Shown: piece by piece, positions 1 through 11,246 of the stretch
How positions within the stretch are numbered: the first letter of the stretch is position 1
Layout: each line of letters starts with the position of its first letter
Source: Porpolomopsis calyptriformis
Taxonomy: Eukaryota; Basidiomycota; Agaricomycetes; Agaricales; Hygrophoraceae
Length of the DNA: 64,000 nt
Direction of reading: 5' to 3'
Assembly (NCBI GenBank): GCA_951640195.1
Contig: OX621175.1
Location: forward strand, 1 to 64,000
Program-made: the position numbers and the translations under genes
The notes under the pieces: generated by a model
Seen by the model: only the letters and a program-made list of their open reading frames with translations
Database searches by the model: none
What the model was told of the DNA's origin: nothing

Positions 1-292
1 ATAATGGGTCCCTGATTCTGATTTTTTTAAAAGTTTCTGATCTGTGCACCTCTTGGGTGATCTCAATGATTCCCAGAAACTTTTCAACCAGCTGTTCTGA
101 GGCATCAAAACTGTATCCTTGATCAAGCTTCTTAGGAAGCTGTTGAACTATCTTGCAGAGGACCATTGGCACTAAACCAGGAGGTAGAACAGGAAAGAGT
201 TTGGGAGTGAGTCTAAGGATGTTGAAGATTAAATTATCCAGCTCCCAGTGGCGGCTATCACTAAGGTCATCTTTAACATATTCGAGTGGCAT
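1..292 (-). CDS. Partial ORF of unknown function at window edge
   Basis: An ATG at 290-292 opens a minus-strand frame that stays open to base 1, giving about 97 residues before the window ends. The peptide is rich in Leu, Pro and Lys and has no motif I can assign. Open reading over 290 bases with a proper ATG favours coding sequence. It is separated from the next gene by a small inverted repeat (498-533), so it may be part of a mobile element, but nothing in the visible part proves that. The downstream part lies outside the window. Confidence 0.35.
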   Translation of the reverse strand, partial: MPLEYVKDDLSDSRHWELDNLIFNILRLTPKLFPVLPPGLVPMVLCKIVQQLPKKLDQGYSFDASEQLVEKFLGIIEITQEVHRSETFKKIRIRDPL

Positions 293-497
293 GATTGAAG
301 CAGGTTGAGAGGATTTGTGTTCTTGGGATAGCCTTCATGGATTCGGAGGTAGGCTGTTACTAGTAGAGAGTCTGGTTGCTTATGTAATTCTCAATTTGAT
401 TTATGCTTGTTAATTCTGGCTTACATAGTGTAGAAGTAGGTGCTGTCCCTTTGCAGAGAAAAAAAGCAAAAAGACTGACTGGCCTGGTGGCATCACA

Positions 498-533
498 TAA
501 GGGGTGGACAACCAGAGCATTATCCACCCCTTA
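498..533. repeat. Short inverted repeat
   Basis: Arms of 14 bases (498-511 and 520-533) match as reverse complements with one mismatch around an 8-base spacer. The core is TAAGGGGTGGA. It lies between the edge ORF and the protease fragment in otherwise featureless DNA (293-661). It could be the end of a mobile element or chance; no target duplication is visible. Confidence 0.45.
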
Positions 534-661
534 CGTTGACGCCTGTCCAAATACCAAGACTACTGATTAATGCACGAACCATACGAACCAGCTCGAATGG
601 AGCTCGTGTGCAAGAAAGAAGGGGTTCCGGCATACACCTTACACTGGTACGGTATGTATCC

Positions 662-3153
662 TCAAACAAATGTAATCCCCCTGATGCAACCCAACAGCGT
701 TGCATCGATAGTCCCACCGCTCCTCACTTCTAACCAGTCATCCAACTTCTTGAAAAGCTTCATCGCAGGCCCGCCTTCCTCCTTCTCCATTTTCTTCACA
801 GGCCACATCCCTTTCTCCTGTATCCCAACATAATTTACCCTTAATCTTTCATCTCGCGAGTGAGACCTGATAACGAGATGCACCGTCCATGTGTCCAAGC
901 CATAGAACGAAGCTTCCTTGATACGATGTCGTACCAACTCATCTGGAGGCTTACTGTCTAACGTCCACTCCAGCACGTGCGCGTCGAACGCAATCACTAC
1001 CAACAATATATCATTCGGGGATGAACAAAAATATAGGTGTGAGAACACACCTGTCCAAATGAGTCCGGGATGATAGACTCGTAGAGTCAGACTTCTTGTA
1101 CCTAAATGTTCGTCCATCACATCTTCGATGGCTGAGATCACAAAGTTCTCTCCGGTACCCCATGGCGAAGTATATGTGGGGTTAGCAGGCAAGTCAATCT
1201 TGTATGTAGAGAGAAACTATAGTCGGGCATGGAAATATTATTGCAACTTCCTGTTCATGGTATGGAAATATACATACCGCTGAAAAAGGATATATCGTGT
1301 CCCAGTCACTATTAGAGTCGTCTATAACCACTGGGTGCGGAGAGCTCCCAGCACGGCCAAAATTTATAGCAATGTCGTCAAGTAGAGCATTGAAACCAGG
1401 AGCACCGTCCGCCGTAGCTACATGTAAAGAGATTTCGTCCGTTGTGATCTAAAAATCGCAGGACATCAGCCATCAGTGCAATATAAGGTAAGGAATGAAA
1501 AGCTCGCGTTCTCCAAATGCAGGACAAACAACCTCTTCTGGTGCATCTCATCGAAGGGGTTCCAGGTTGAGAACACCGCTATTGCTAGTGCAGTCACAAT
1601 GCTGAACATGGTTACGAGGTGTACAAGCACACGTCGGTGAAATTGGTGAGAGAATGGCAAGACGAGTGGCAGCGCTTGGGCACCGGTAAGCGCTACAATC
1701 GAAGCAACGATGTAATCGGTTGGCGCATCAGGTCCAATGCGACCAGTCTAGTATACATATGATCATCAGCCAGATTCTCCATCCGCATTAGGTTTAAGCT
1801 CACCAATGGAACAAAGACATCGCTCACCGACACAATAAGGATGGTAGATGTTAATAAGGGTGCCACTTGGCCGAGTGCATAAGTCCATAGGGAGATTTGC
1901 CCATCTTTGGTAATAAGTCTATTTAGAACTAGGACGAAGGAAAGTGGAAGGGCGGAGAGGTAGAACATGGCGGCGGAGCCGATGTTGAACATCTGAATTA
2001 TGAAGGCGGTAGAAGATTGTGTCAGCAACAAGGATGTGAACATCGTTTGCTCTTGTATTTGACCGAGTAACAGCTGAGAAGACAAGGCACCTTGATTTGC
2101 AACTGGAGTCAGATCGTGGTAGTGTAGATCCAAGCGGTGACGTACCCAAGATCGACGCAGGTCCATAGAGGGCTAGTGGGGAATACTCCCTTGAGAACCA
2201 GCTCATACTCTTCCCTGTAAAGCGCATGATGGCCGCGACAGTATTTGAGACAATCCAGGCCCCAGCAATGCCTCTGAAGATGAAACATGAGCCCCTGGCA
2301 TGCTCCCACCACACATTCTTCCTGTTCTTCACCCTGGATGTTGGACCAACAAAGGTGTATTTTATGAATGCAAGGGAGGCGACGAGGAGAAGGCCGTATA
2401 GCAACTTTGCCATAGTGAATGAGTATATGAAGAAATAGCCGAGATGAGAGAAACAGACGGTCATGGGACGGGAGTAACCCGCGGTCAATGAAGATAAAGG
2501 AGAAGTAGGTGATGATAAATATCGTAAGAGGGAGAGCGTGTTTTCTGCCATGTTCTATGGAGAATATGAGCGATGGGGGGGGGGGCTATGAGGAGACTGA
2601 CGGATTCACCTGCGCGACACCGGGCTGGATATTTTCCACTAGATCCTGAAAACCATCAATTAATCTCGATCCGAGTAATTATAAACAGTGGGTCTACCTT
2701 GCGCATGTGGTAAAGATAGCTGTTGCCTACAATCGCCATCTAGACTAGATTTGAGTTTTGTTGTCAGAGCAAATATATATCAGGAGATACCCACGTCTAA
2801 GCCAGTGACGTTTAGATATTGTTCGAACTGTCGAAAGTCGGTACTAGAATGTATGAGCCAACACATTCCGGACGAGAGGTTAAAATACACATACTCGGAA
2901 AGGATGACACCCGAGCTGAAAATTTCATTCGCAAAAATAGTTCCAAACGGCCTGTGTCCGTCATAGATTAGCAAGTAGACACGAGGGAGATAGAGAGAGA
3001 CCTCGGGACGCGGGAATAGGCTTCAATGACTTGTTCCGAAGTAGCTTGAAAGAGGAGTTCTCGCCCTGTTGTTCCAGCGGCTAAAGACTATATCAGAAAC
3101 GCCGGCGACTAGTTCGATCTATTCTACCTTCCAGATTGACTACCACTCGCACG
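662..3153 (-). pseudogene. 5'-truncated ERMP1/Pff1-type M28 membrane metallopeptidase
   Basis: Exons read on the minus strand give a good match, from memory, to the ER/vacuolar membrane protease family (Pff1, ERMP1; M28 peptidase plus C-terminal membrane region). Landmarks in order are VVVNLE, AAGTTGRELLFQ, RPFGTIFANEIFSSGVI, TDFRQFEQYLNVTGLD, GNSYLYHMRKDLVENIQ, several hydrophobic membrane segments (about 1800-2500), HQKRLFVLHLEN, and a C-terminal FDAHVLEWTL...EASFYGLDTW stretch ending at a TGA. Introns are short with clean GT/AG borders, and the frame seems intact in this part. Everything upstream of VVVNLE is missing: the N-terminal membrane anchor and most of the M28 domain with its zinc ligands. 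In its place is CDF-transporter sequence, so this cannot be a working protease. Confidence 0.75.
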
Positions 3154-3202
3154 CTTGATAAAAATCAGCTTTAAGAATTACCGACCTCAACTTTGGACTT
3201 AC

Positions 3203-3910
3203 GTTTGGGCGGTTGGGTCTTGGCTTGGCACGATGGTGCTGGCAGAATCGGCAAGACTAGGCTCATGTGAGTGAGTGTTCTGAGACTGTCAATTGATTAT
3301 AACGGAGGAGTGTATGGAGGGTGATTCACCGTGGAAAAGAACCAACCCGACGACGTTAGATGCCAGTCCGCAAACTCCGACGACAACGATGAGACGTGGA
3401 TTCGAGATTTCTGGGAATAAGCGAAGGGTTAGACTAAGTGATACGGAAGATGGTGGTATCAACACACCAGGGACGCTAAAAGATATCGAAAGGCAAAGAG
3501 CAAGAAGAAAGACACCGTTTATGAGGGCGGCCATAGGTATACCGCGAATCATTAGAAGTCTTGGCCGTCAGCTGCGGGAGTGTACGAATGAGTGAAGAGG
3601 AAGTGGAAAGAGGGGGAGAAAGGTACTCTGATGGCATAAAGCGCGACAACTAGGCTCATAACGTCGCTGTGTATGGACATATAAATCAAGATCTGACTTG
3701 AAAGCAGACGGACTACGCACTTCAACATATGAAAGCTGTCAGCAACGAGGGCGAGCGAACCCACCGTGTAGCCTGTGTGCAGCTCATCAGTCCAGCGAAC
3801 GGCTTAACAGAGTAGAATGGAAAATTTTGCAAACCGGTAATGAGTTCAATAAACAAGAAGACGACATCGATGGTGAGAAGGATGATGATCTTCGCCGAAC
3901 GAGAGAGCAT
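3203..3910 (-). pseudogene. Decayed CDF zinc transporter (Zrc1/Cot1 type), N-terminal part
   Basis: The minus-strand exons begin MLSRSAKIIILLTIDVVFLF and continue YTVGSLALVADSFHML, NDVMSLVVALYAIR, LTAKTSNDSRYTYG, AALINGVFLLALCLSI, PEISNPRLIVVVG and a His-containing SQNTHSHE segment. This order is that of vacuolar/ER cation diffusion facilitators. Two lesions are visible. Near 3530 the expected YGWHRAEILAALING motif runs straight from YG to AALING in another frame, a deletion of about 23 bases. Near 3475-3490 the segment after LCLSI is out of register with PEISNP. The last exon ends at a good donor (GTAAGT) whose acceptor leads into the protease fragment, so the transporter has lost its C-terminal half. 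It is divergent from the HNH gene, 65 bases away. Confidence 0.7.
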
Positions 3911-3975
3911 CGTTGCAGGTGGGGGGCGGCAGTGCGAGGCTGCGTTAAGGCTGCAACTATTTTGGGTAAATCCCG

Positions 3976-5002
3976 ATGTCCGATCACGAAAACTCTCTTC
4001 ACTTCCAGCCCCTGCAGGCCCACCACTTTTTCAGCCTGCCAGCTGGCTTCGAGTATTCACATGAAATTTCTGAAGCTTCTAACACAGTTGTTTTTGATAC
4101 TGGGGTAGACAAGAGGGACCATCGACGTTGCATAGTTTGCGGCGAAAAATCGGCAGGAGGTCCACATCCAGGTGTAGAACGGGCACATATCATAGGAAGA
4201 ACTGAGTCAGACTTGGTAAGATTTTGCTCTCCGTTGCAACTGAACAATAGTCGACACTGCCTAGTGGGACTTCTTGAAGGGAATAGGCTTTGTTCCTTCG
4301 TGTGCTAAAAGTGTGGTGCACGAGCCACGAAACGGTATCAATTTATGCGATTCGCACCATAGCGACTTCGATGGCTATCGCTTTTTCATACGATGGGTCC
4401 CCTCAGTGAGCCTCAATTGTGTAACGAAGGTGGCGGTCTTTTCTTACTATCAACAAGACCGCGTCTTCGTGCTAGTAAACGTTTCCCAGAAACCAAGCCT
4501 CCAACAATTTCATGGGAAAACGGTCGTGCTTGACCCCGACCACGTCTGTAGCCCTTTCCCTGCTCCATTTCTGGTCCATGAGATGCGTACAAGGGGATTT
4601 CACCCATGGTTCATAGACCTGCCAATCCCTCGTCCGTTCCATCCCACTTATGTTCTTGTTGACCATGGTAATACTGGCAGATCAAGTGGGGGTGGTTCTG
4701 GTATCGGTTTGGGTAGGGATGGTTCTGGCATCGGTTCTGGTCAGGGCGGTGGGGTTGTGGGGTCAGGTGGGGGCAGTGGAGCGGCGGGTTCTACCAGCGA
4801 ACCTACATCCACAGGAAGCAATCAGCAATATCTTGTCCTCAGCAACCCTTTCTACGACCCGGAAATGCTAGAATCCATGCGACGTCAATGGCAACAGCTG
4901 CCGAATTGGAAATCTGCGACAGTCGAAGGGTTGACATGGGAAGGGACAGCAGAAGAGAATGCGAAGAGATACATCGATCTTGTCGGCATCAATGCCCACT
5001 AA
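3976..5002 (+). CDS. HNH-nuclease-domain protein with Gly/Ser-rich linker
   Basis: The start is ATG 3976 (MSDHENSLHFQ). An intron from 4216 to 4264 (GTAAGA...CTAG) joins ESDL to WDFLKGIGFVPS in frame. The joined protein has CIVCG, a His pair in RAHIIGRTESDLW, then HEPRNGINLCDSHHSDFD. That is the CxxC...H...N...H pattern of the fungal HNH family usually described as an HNH nuclease domain. A tract at about 4392-4445 looks like a small intron but also reads through in frame. After FHPTYVLVDHG comes a strongly Gly/Ser-rich linker (about 4670-4795) and a C-terminal tail ending LVGINAH. The nuclease role is inferred from the family; the substrate is unknown. Confidence 0.65.
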
Positions 5003-5226
5003 CTGTTCTCAGGTAATGTGGAGTTCTCGAGGTGCTAGAACCATTGTTTTGTTGTAATCCCTGTCACCACATAATACGATAGAAATTGATAGAATAGACA
5101 TAATTCACAAATAAATGTTCTCAGTACCACTGTGTTGATCCAAACCACCGAAGCGAAGCAAGGTCTGATCGTGTAATGCCTTACAACAGTGACATTACTT
5201 CACTGCGGGATATCTAGCTCGATTCA

Positions 5227-7076
5227 TTACCTATATTCCTCTTCGTCCATGTCATCCAAGGGCCAGTGCACCGCGATCTCAGCCCATTCCTTCTCCGACT
5301 TGGCCTCCTCCAATGTCGCCTCCTTCAACTGCCTGCTGAGTGCCATGGCCTCCTTGTAGTGCTCGACGGACACCCAGCCCTCCGACCCAAAGCCGACTAT
5401 GGTCCGGCACATCTCTAGAGTCTCCTCTGCTCCTGTCTGTACTTCATTCAGCTTCATCGTCTCACGTACGTCCTCAGCGTCGAACACGACAGGACACGGC
5501 GGGCCTCCCCCAGTAAGCGTCTCCCAGTTCTCCATTGCTTCTATCAGCGCAACCTTAAGTGCGAGAGTTTCACCCTCCCACATGTCACTGGCGTGGTAGA
5601 AGAGGCGGCGGCGTAGCATGCCCACAGGGTCCGTCAATGCCGCGTAGTGAGTCTGGTTGTACTCCTTCATATTTTTGACATAGTGGTAATGAACGAGGCG
5701 GCGACGGTAGAGTTCCTTCTCTCGACTTCGTTCAGCCTCTTCTACGTTGTCCAAATTGTCTGGCAGCGAAGGCCGCGTCATGGACTGCGAGATAGGATCG
5801 TCGTAGTTCTGTAGCCGTTCGGGTATGCCAGCAAGGAGAAACAAGGGTAGGATTGAGGTGTGTTGCAAGTCAATCAGGCCGACGACGTGCAAGTCGGGCA
5901 ACCTGGAAACAATGATATTGCTTGGCTGGAGGTCGGGATGGCGGATGCGGAAACGACTGAGGGCCGGGTTGCTGGGAATGAGTGACGAGGCGATGAGAAG
6001 ATAGCGGTCGAGGTTCCCGATGTGATCCGACGGCGGCTGCTCCTGGTACTGGTAACCTTCCCTCCTTTCGCGCTGGAACGGCAACAGCGGTCGACCGAAC
6101 CGCTTCAGATAAGCTAGTTCCTTGTCGGCTCCTCTTACGAGCGCCGCTTCAACACTTCCATCTATAGTTGTCAGTTAGTTTAAGGGAGTAATAGAAAAAG
6201 GCAGAGAGCAGCCTACATGGTCCTCGATCTACGTCCAGCTGTGATCTTCTGCCATACCACAGAGGCAGTCTTGTATCTGGACCGACGCAGAAACGCTCGT
6301 CCTCTAGCAGGATGCCCGGCCTCGGGGCCACCTTCTCCAAGTCTTTTGTGTAGTACAGGCTTCCGCCAGCCGGGAAAGCAATCGACATCATCTTCGACTC
6401 GAGTTTAGCAAGCTGTCGTGAGATTGAAACAATGTCCCCTTCCCCTAGACCAAACCATACGTCGCTCAAGCTAGCTCCTCGTATGAATTCCATAAAGATA
6501 TACTCTGTCTCTGCCGCGTTGTCCGGAGTAGGCGAGTACCCATATACCTCAGGTATAGGTAGCCCAGAAGAGCGAAGTAAGGCCATGGTAGCCACTTCAC
6601 TAGCGACAGTGAAGTACTTAGGAGTTGTAGTCGAGTACGGGATACGCGCCACCATTTGGAAGCCATCACGCATGGTGATGAGAAAGGTACGGTTAAACCC
6701 ACCCTCGGCGAGTTTTTTCAGGTCGACGATGTCATCAGGACTCCGACCGATGGACTCCACCGCAAGTTGACGTAGCCCATCGACATTGAAGACACGTCTA
6801 CGCTCGTCGTGGCGACGGGCATCGTTGATGCTGAACATGATTAACATATACCCCATTGAATAACATGTATGAGACTTACATCCACCGCCCTGATGTGTAG
6901 TCAAAAAGGTCGTTATGAATATGCGCCATGAGAGAGAACGCGTGACGTGGCGGCCAACGGGTCCTGGCGATGGAGCTCGAGTAGGAAAAAGGGAAGGAAC
7001 GCAATGAGGAGCAAGGATGGTGCAGAGACAGCGAGACTACTGCCAGCAGGAGCCTGGTGCTCCCAAGACAGAGCAT
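5227..7076 (-). CDS. AIM9: AIM9-like mitochondrial APH-fold kinase
   Basis: Three exons (7076-6880, 6830-6217, 6161-5227) join in phase to a 581-residue protein. The N-terminus (MLCLGSTRLLLAVV...) is rich in Arg, Ser and Leu with no acidic residues over about 45 positions, as expected for a mitochondrial presequence, and it leads directly into the conserved HIHNDLFDYTSGRW block. The kinase-like fold follows: LKKLAEGGFNRTF, YIFMEFIRG, the catalytic-loop equivalent RHPDLQPSNIIVS and the metal-binding LIDLQHTSILPLF. Fungal AIM9 proteins and their expanded mushroom relatives belong to the aminoglycoside-phosphotransferase fold. The yeast name refers to altered mitochondrial inheritance; the substrate is not known. 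I chose ATG 7076 over the internal ATG 6929 because of the presequence. Confidence 0.85.
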
Positions 7077-7412
7077 GCTTGTTAGATTGCGTCAGTTTTT
7101 CCAATACTCATGGGGTAGTGCAAGGAAGGCCGTAGATAACATGCAGAGAGCCCTGAAAGCTGTCGTCGCCAGCGTGATCGAAGGCACCACTTGGCAGAAG
7201 CTTGCCAGCCCCACCGCCAGCTGGAGCAAAACAGCATTCCCCAAGAAGCCCGCAGACCAGCAACGACTCAGTCGACTACGACGACGCACTTTCGGTGGCT
7301 AGTGGGAATTAGGGAAGGAGTGCTGGGTTCCAATTTGACACCAATCTGCTACCTTCAAGTTCATGTTAACAACTGGTAAGTGACCTGGATTTCACATCCG
7401 GACCGCGTGTCC

Positions 7413-7712
7413 GAGTCAACGACCTTATTTATTAAAGGTTATAAAGTCGACCATGATAAGCTTGCAAATTGCTTTGGCAAGCGAGAGGATGATCCTGATA
7501 ACACCCGATTCCTGGCCATTGTCAAACTTTTCCCTCGAGAGACTTATAAGTATATCGAAACTGGAGAAGAACCCGATGGACATCTTTCACTCGTAGTCGT
7601 CCTCGAAGATGGGTATGACAAGGCCAGATTGGAGGAGGGAACGTCTATGCCACCTTTCGACCAAAGGGGCGCTACAGAAATTTTAACCGCGGGTGTTTGG
7701 CCTGCATTTTAG
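7413..7712 (+). CDS. Small hypothetical protein or last exon
   Basis: An open frame reads STTLFIKGYKVDHDKLANCF and then an acidic tail ending GVWPAF before a TAG. It has no internal ATG near its front, so it must be a 3' exon or a relic. FIKGYKV followed by a mixed alpha/beta-like sequence recalls small conserved hypothetical proteins of Agaricomycetes, but I cannot name a family. No convincing upstream exon was found between 7077 and 7380. The 480 bases downstream (7713-8194) hold no gene I can support. Confidence 0.3.
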   Translation, partial: ESTTLFIKGYKVDHDKLANCFGKREDDPDNTRFLAIVKLFPRETYKYIETGEEPDGHLSLVVVLEDGYDKARLEEGTSMPPFDQRGATEILTAGVWPAF

Positions 7713-8194
7713 GTTGACGAGGCAGCATATTATGCTCATCCACGAAACATCTGACGGAATTGGATGTACATAGCCTGGTGACCATTACTGGTTCCTTTTC
7801 ATGGTTGCTTGATTTCTCGAGCTCGAGCTTTCCACGCAATCTGAGTTCATGGCATTCTTGGCTCCCCAGCTCCTTTCTTCCAAGGTACAGTCGCTCCCTC
7901 ATTAATCAATTTTTTTTCACACACCTTCGCCACCATCGTGCAGCAATCGTCAAGATGTTCTATGCAAGGCGTAAGCAAGATCCTGCGCGGAATCATGGAT
8001 TCGTCCTCTGTGATGGCTCGTACAATGTCAAAGCACATAAGACTCGGCTCAATTTCTTGTGTACTCGACAGTATTCACAAATGTTACGACTGGTATATGC
8101 TAAAGTAGTCCTTGTGAGCCATTTCGAAGCCTCCCATGTCGATCTCGCAGACTTTTTCATATCTCCGACAAAAGCTTTAACTCTCGGGCCATCC
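7713..8194. other. Intergenic, no gene seen
   Basis: This stretch lies between the small hypothetical frame and the 3' end of the ferritin-like gene. It contains a 165-codon plus-strand open frame of low-complexity composition that runs into the antisense of the ferritin-like gene. I judge it to be chance. Confidence 0.5.
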
Positions 8195-9313
8195 TCATTG
8201 AGAGATCAACTTTCCTTTAGAGTTGAATGGGAACTCCAGAATGGCCGGACCAGCTAAAATGGTGTCGTCCGAAACCGCTGTCCCATTTGAGCTGACGACA
8301 GCGTATACCGTCCCATTGAGCGCCGGCAGCGTTGCCTTCCCATTCTTAATAGGTGCAAAGAGCGTATCTAGACCTGTGAGCAATGCAAGGAATGTATCGG
8401 CAGGTGGGGGGGAGGTAGAATTGAAAGAGATGGTTGCAGTGGATCCAGGTTTTAGACTCTTTGTGTTTATCGTCAGCGCTGGGAAGGCTTTGACAGGCAA
8501 CGGGGGGTTGGTGGGGGGGCAGGAAACGATGAAAGCTGCTGCGAGGGTGAATACTTCGTTCAGGTCTAGGGCAACCTGTAATCGGGAGAACAGGTTAGCC
8601 ACGGGCGACGCAGGTGTGATGGGCACTGACATCAAAAGGGCCACTCCACCCGTCGACCTTGTTCACAGCCGAGGCTATCCAGCTAGCGTGGCGGGCTTCC
8701 GTTGAGAGAATGACAGCGGCAGTGGTGAGAAGTTTTTTGTCTGTTATGAACTGGGCGGCGCCCGAGTAGGCCGAAACACCTAGAGATGTGTGAATAAATG
8801 AATAGGAGATACTGAATGCGGTAGATCGCACCTGTGCCTTCCAGAGCCTGGCTGAGAGCTGCGAAGGACTTGGGATCAGTGTAAGGGCTGCACGAACACG
8901 ATGAAAGTAAGTTTACTTGGTCTCCTGTATGGACACTGTGACGGCACTCACAAATGATATATGCATGGCTGGGTGGCCTGATCGCCCAAGACCTTCTCCA
9001 GGAGTAGCTCGTGTGCTTTCTCGTTCTCGGCAACTTGCACAAATCGACCACGAGCGAATGGAGGAAGGCCTGCTTTGAGGAACGCGGCGTCATCAAACTT
9101 CGCAAGGGCCTCTTGGTAGAATGCGTTTTCTAAGTGCTCAAGAGTGAGAGCGAAGTTGAGAACAGTAGTATCTGGTTTGCTACAGAGTCAGTGACAGCAA
9201 AACGAGAGAAGAAAGGGCTCACCGTTAAGAGGAGCAGCTGCACGTTTGGAGTAGGGGAGAGCCCTGGCCGAAAGAGCTGTGAGAACGAAGGTAGCGAGAG
9301 TGGATGTCTTCAT
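8195..9313 (-). CDS. Secreted ferritin-like domain protein (Rds1 family)
   Basis: The start ATG 9313 begins MKTSTLATFVLTALSARALP, a signal peptide. Intron 1 (9222-9172) joins in phase to TTVLNFALTLEHLENAFYQE. Later exons give FARGRFVQVAENEKAHELLL, PYTDPKSFAALSQALEG, SAYSGAAQF, STEARHASWI and a Ser/Thr/Pro-rich C-terminus to the TGA at 8195. The Glu/His-rich helices (LTLEHLE, ENEKAHE, TEARHAS) are the ferritin-2/desiccation-related pattern. Fungal relatives of stress-response protein Rds1 share this architecture. The function is not settled; secretion and a stress role are inferred. At least four introns, all short. Confidence 0.75.
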
Positions 9314-10076
9314 TATTAATAAAAGCGTATCAGTAAGTCTTGGTGCAAAGACGCGGGTTAGACTGTCGAACAACCCACAGATCCTGGGACAGCCATGAGC
9401 CGCATTTATACGCCTGTACGTGTGACACATGTGGGTATCTCGGACTGGCGTCAGAGGCGAGGGCGGATACATAGCGAGGTGCCAGATGGGTCCACGTTCA
9501 AGTTACCGGAATTGCGAATGGATTCCGTCAGTGAGAAATCGAACATGGAGCGGGAGACCGCTGGCCGATGATCGATTGGTCTGCGGTATCTAGGCTTCGA
9601 TTACCGTTGGCAAAATATCAGCAGATCGGACTCACAGTCCCGCTACCCTCCTGCAAGCCATCGACGTGCTGCTAATCCCGTACCGTGTTCCGTCCGATGC
9701 TTAGAGAGCACATCAGACACCCCAAACCCGTCGGGCTATCCGGGTCGGCAAAATACATCTGTTTCTGCGGCGGGCGAGAGTCGTTGTTCGAGGTGTTGTC
9801 GATTCTTGCTCACCGAGTGAAGTTTGGAGAGGCTGTGCTGGAGGTGGCCTATCTTAATCAACAACGCCTCCGAGATCTATACCGAGTCCTCAGTTCGTTA
9901 ATTGCAAGTGCCTGCCGAACCAGCTTGGTGGATTGAATGGTGGAATAACAGACATAAATGGAACGACCCTTACTCTCGACCATCGCACTCGTCAGAAACA
10001 TTCCCAACCCGTTGCTGTTGACTTCTACAACACCAATACGGCTCAAATTTCCCTCGGAATAAACATCATTGTCAAC
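9314..10076. other. Shared upstream region of two divergent genes
   Basis: This is 763 bases between the start codons of the Rds1-like gene (minus) and the Zn2Cys6-like gene (plus). Open frames here are short and lack conserved sequence. No clear TATA box or repeated motif was found. Confidence 0.5.
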
Positions 10077-10910
10077 ATGTCAGAAAGTCCCCTTTCCTCC
10101 CCACCCAGCGTCGAAGGGCTCCTCGACGGTCCTCGTCACGAACCCGTTTCAGAAGAGACCGCTACTCATCTCCCTGTCGCGAACCTGCCTGGCTCTTACG
10201 CGCCGAAAACTCGGCCGAGAGCAAGAAAAGGTGAGCACGAGGGTGGCACGCCTCTGGGTTAAAAGTAACATTGTCCAAAACCGCAGGCAAACTTCCCGAG
10301 AACGAACGCGAGAAGAGTCTAGGGGAGAATCATCAAAGCGGATCGCAAGACGCGGTCATTGACGAGAACGCTGATAATGTGGGTAAGGTGTCTGTTGGTG
10401 CAGACGGTGTCACTCGTCTCGATGTGAATACTATCTCCACCTCCTTTGTAACAAAATACTCATTTTTTCTCTCTCTATTAGCGTGTTACAGTCTTCATGC
10501 CTGTACCGTGTTCCAACTGTGTTAAAGCCGGGAAACGCTGCACAGGTATAATAGGGAAGGCCTGCGACCGGTGTCGTTCTCAGCGTACGAAGTGTTCCAT
10601 CTCAAGCGGCCCACGGGTCTCCGTTAAAAAGTCAGACGCTAAAAAAGGCGACGCCGAAAAAACGAAAAAAGTAGGAGCCTCTGCTGGAGTGAAGAGGAAA
10701 TTGGATGGGGATGATCACACCCGGAAACGGCCTCGCAGAGAGGTTTCGACCCTCGATTCAGAGGCCGTAGAACCACGGACCGAGACTAGCGATGCGATTG
10801 AAGAACTGAATCTTGCCTACACCCTCGTCGGCAATTACCTTGGAGCCTACACCGCTCTGGCTGATTGGCACAAAAAAGAGGCGAACCGGAGGGCAAGAAA
10901 GGGACGATGA
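10077..10910 (+). CDS. Protein with Zn2Cys6-like double CX2CX6C motif
   Basis: Three exons. MSESPLSSPPSVEGLLDG...RARK is followed by an intron with GTGAGC at about 10231. The second exon starts KLPENEREKSLGE and an intron begins GTAACA near 10448. The third starts RVTVFMPVPCSNC. The last exon has CSNCVKAGKRC, a seven-residue spacer, then CDRCRSQRTKC. That is C-X2-C-X6-C twice, matching the spacing of a fungal Zn(II)2Cys6 cluster. A Lys/Arg-rich stretch (VKRKLDGDDHTRKRPRRE) follows, probably a nuclear localisation signal, then a short helical C-terminus. There is no large transcription-factor middle domain, so it may be a small DNA-binding protein or part of the mushroom-specific cysteine-cluster proteins. 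DNA binding is inferred only. Confidence 0.65.
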
Positions 10911-11246
10911 GCAAACCACTTTGGAGTGCCTGTGGTCGTGAGCGAGTGATATTTTGCTGGAGGGCATTCTTGGTTTATATTATTATTCGCCGTAAATCTT
11001 GTTTTATAATTTGGATACATCGATCTTGCACAATGCCACCATCAATTGAGCTTGGATGTTGAAGGGCATAACTGAATGTAAAATTCCATCTGAATAAAAT
11101 TCTGATATCGAGTGGGTAATGTATCGCTGTGCTACGGTATTGATATACTTTTAATCAACCGGTGTCCCACATAAAAGTCCGTAAGAAATCGTTTAAAACA
11201 GTGTCCAAAATGTTAATATAGTCCATCACTGACTCACCCCAGGAAT
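10911..11246. other. Convergent intergenic region
   Basis: A 336-base AT-rich stretch between the 3' ends of the Zn2Cys6-like gene and the cupin gene. Nothing beyond probable 3' UTRs is seen. Confidence 0.5.

Noticed and set aside
7760..8257. 165-codon plus-strand open frame
   Set aside because: Low-complexity Ser/Leu/Phe composition, overlaps the antisense of the ferritin-like gene, and has no conserved motif or splice context.
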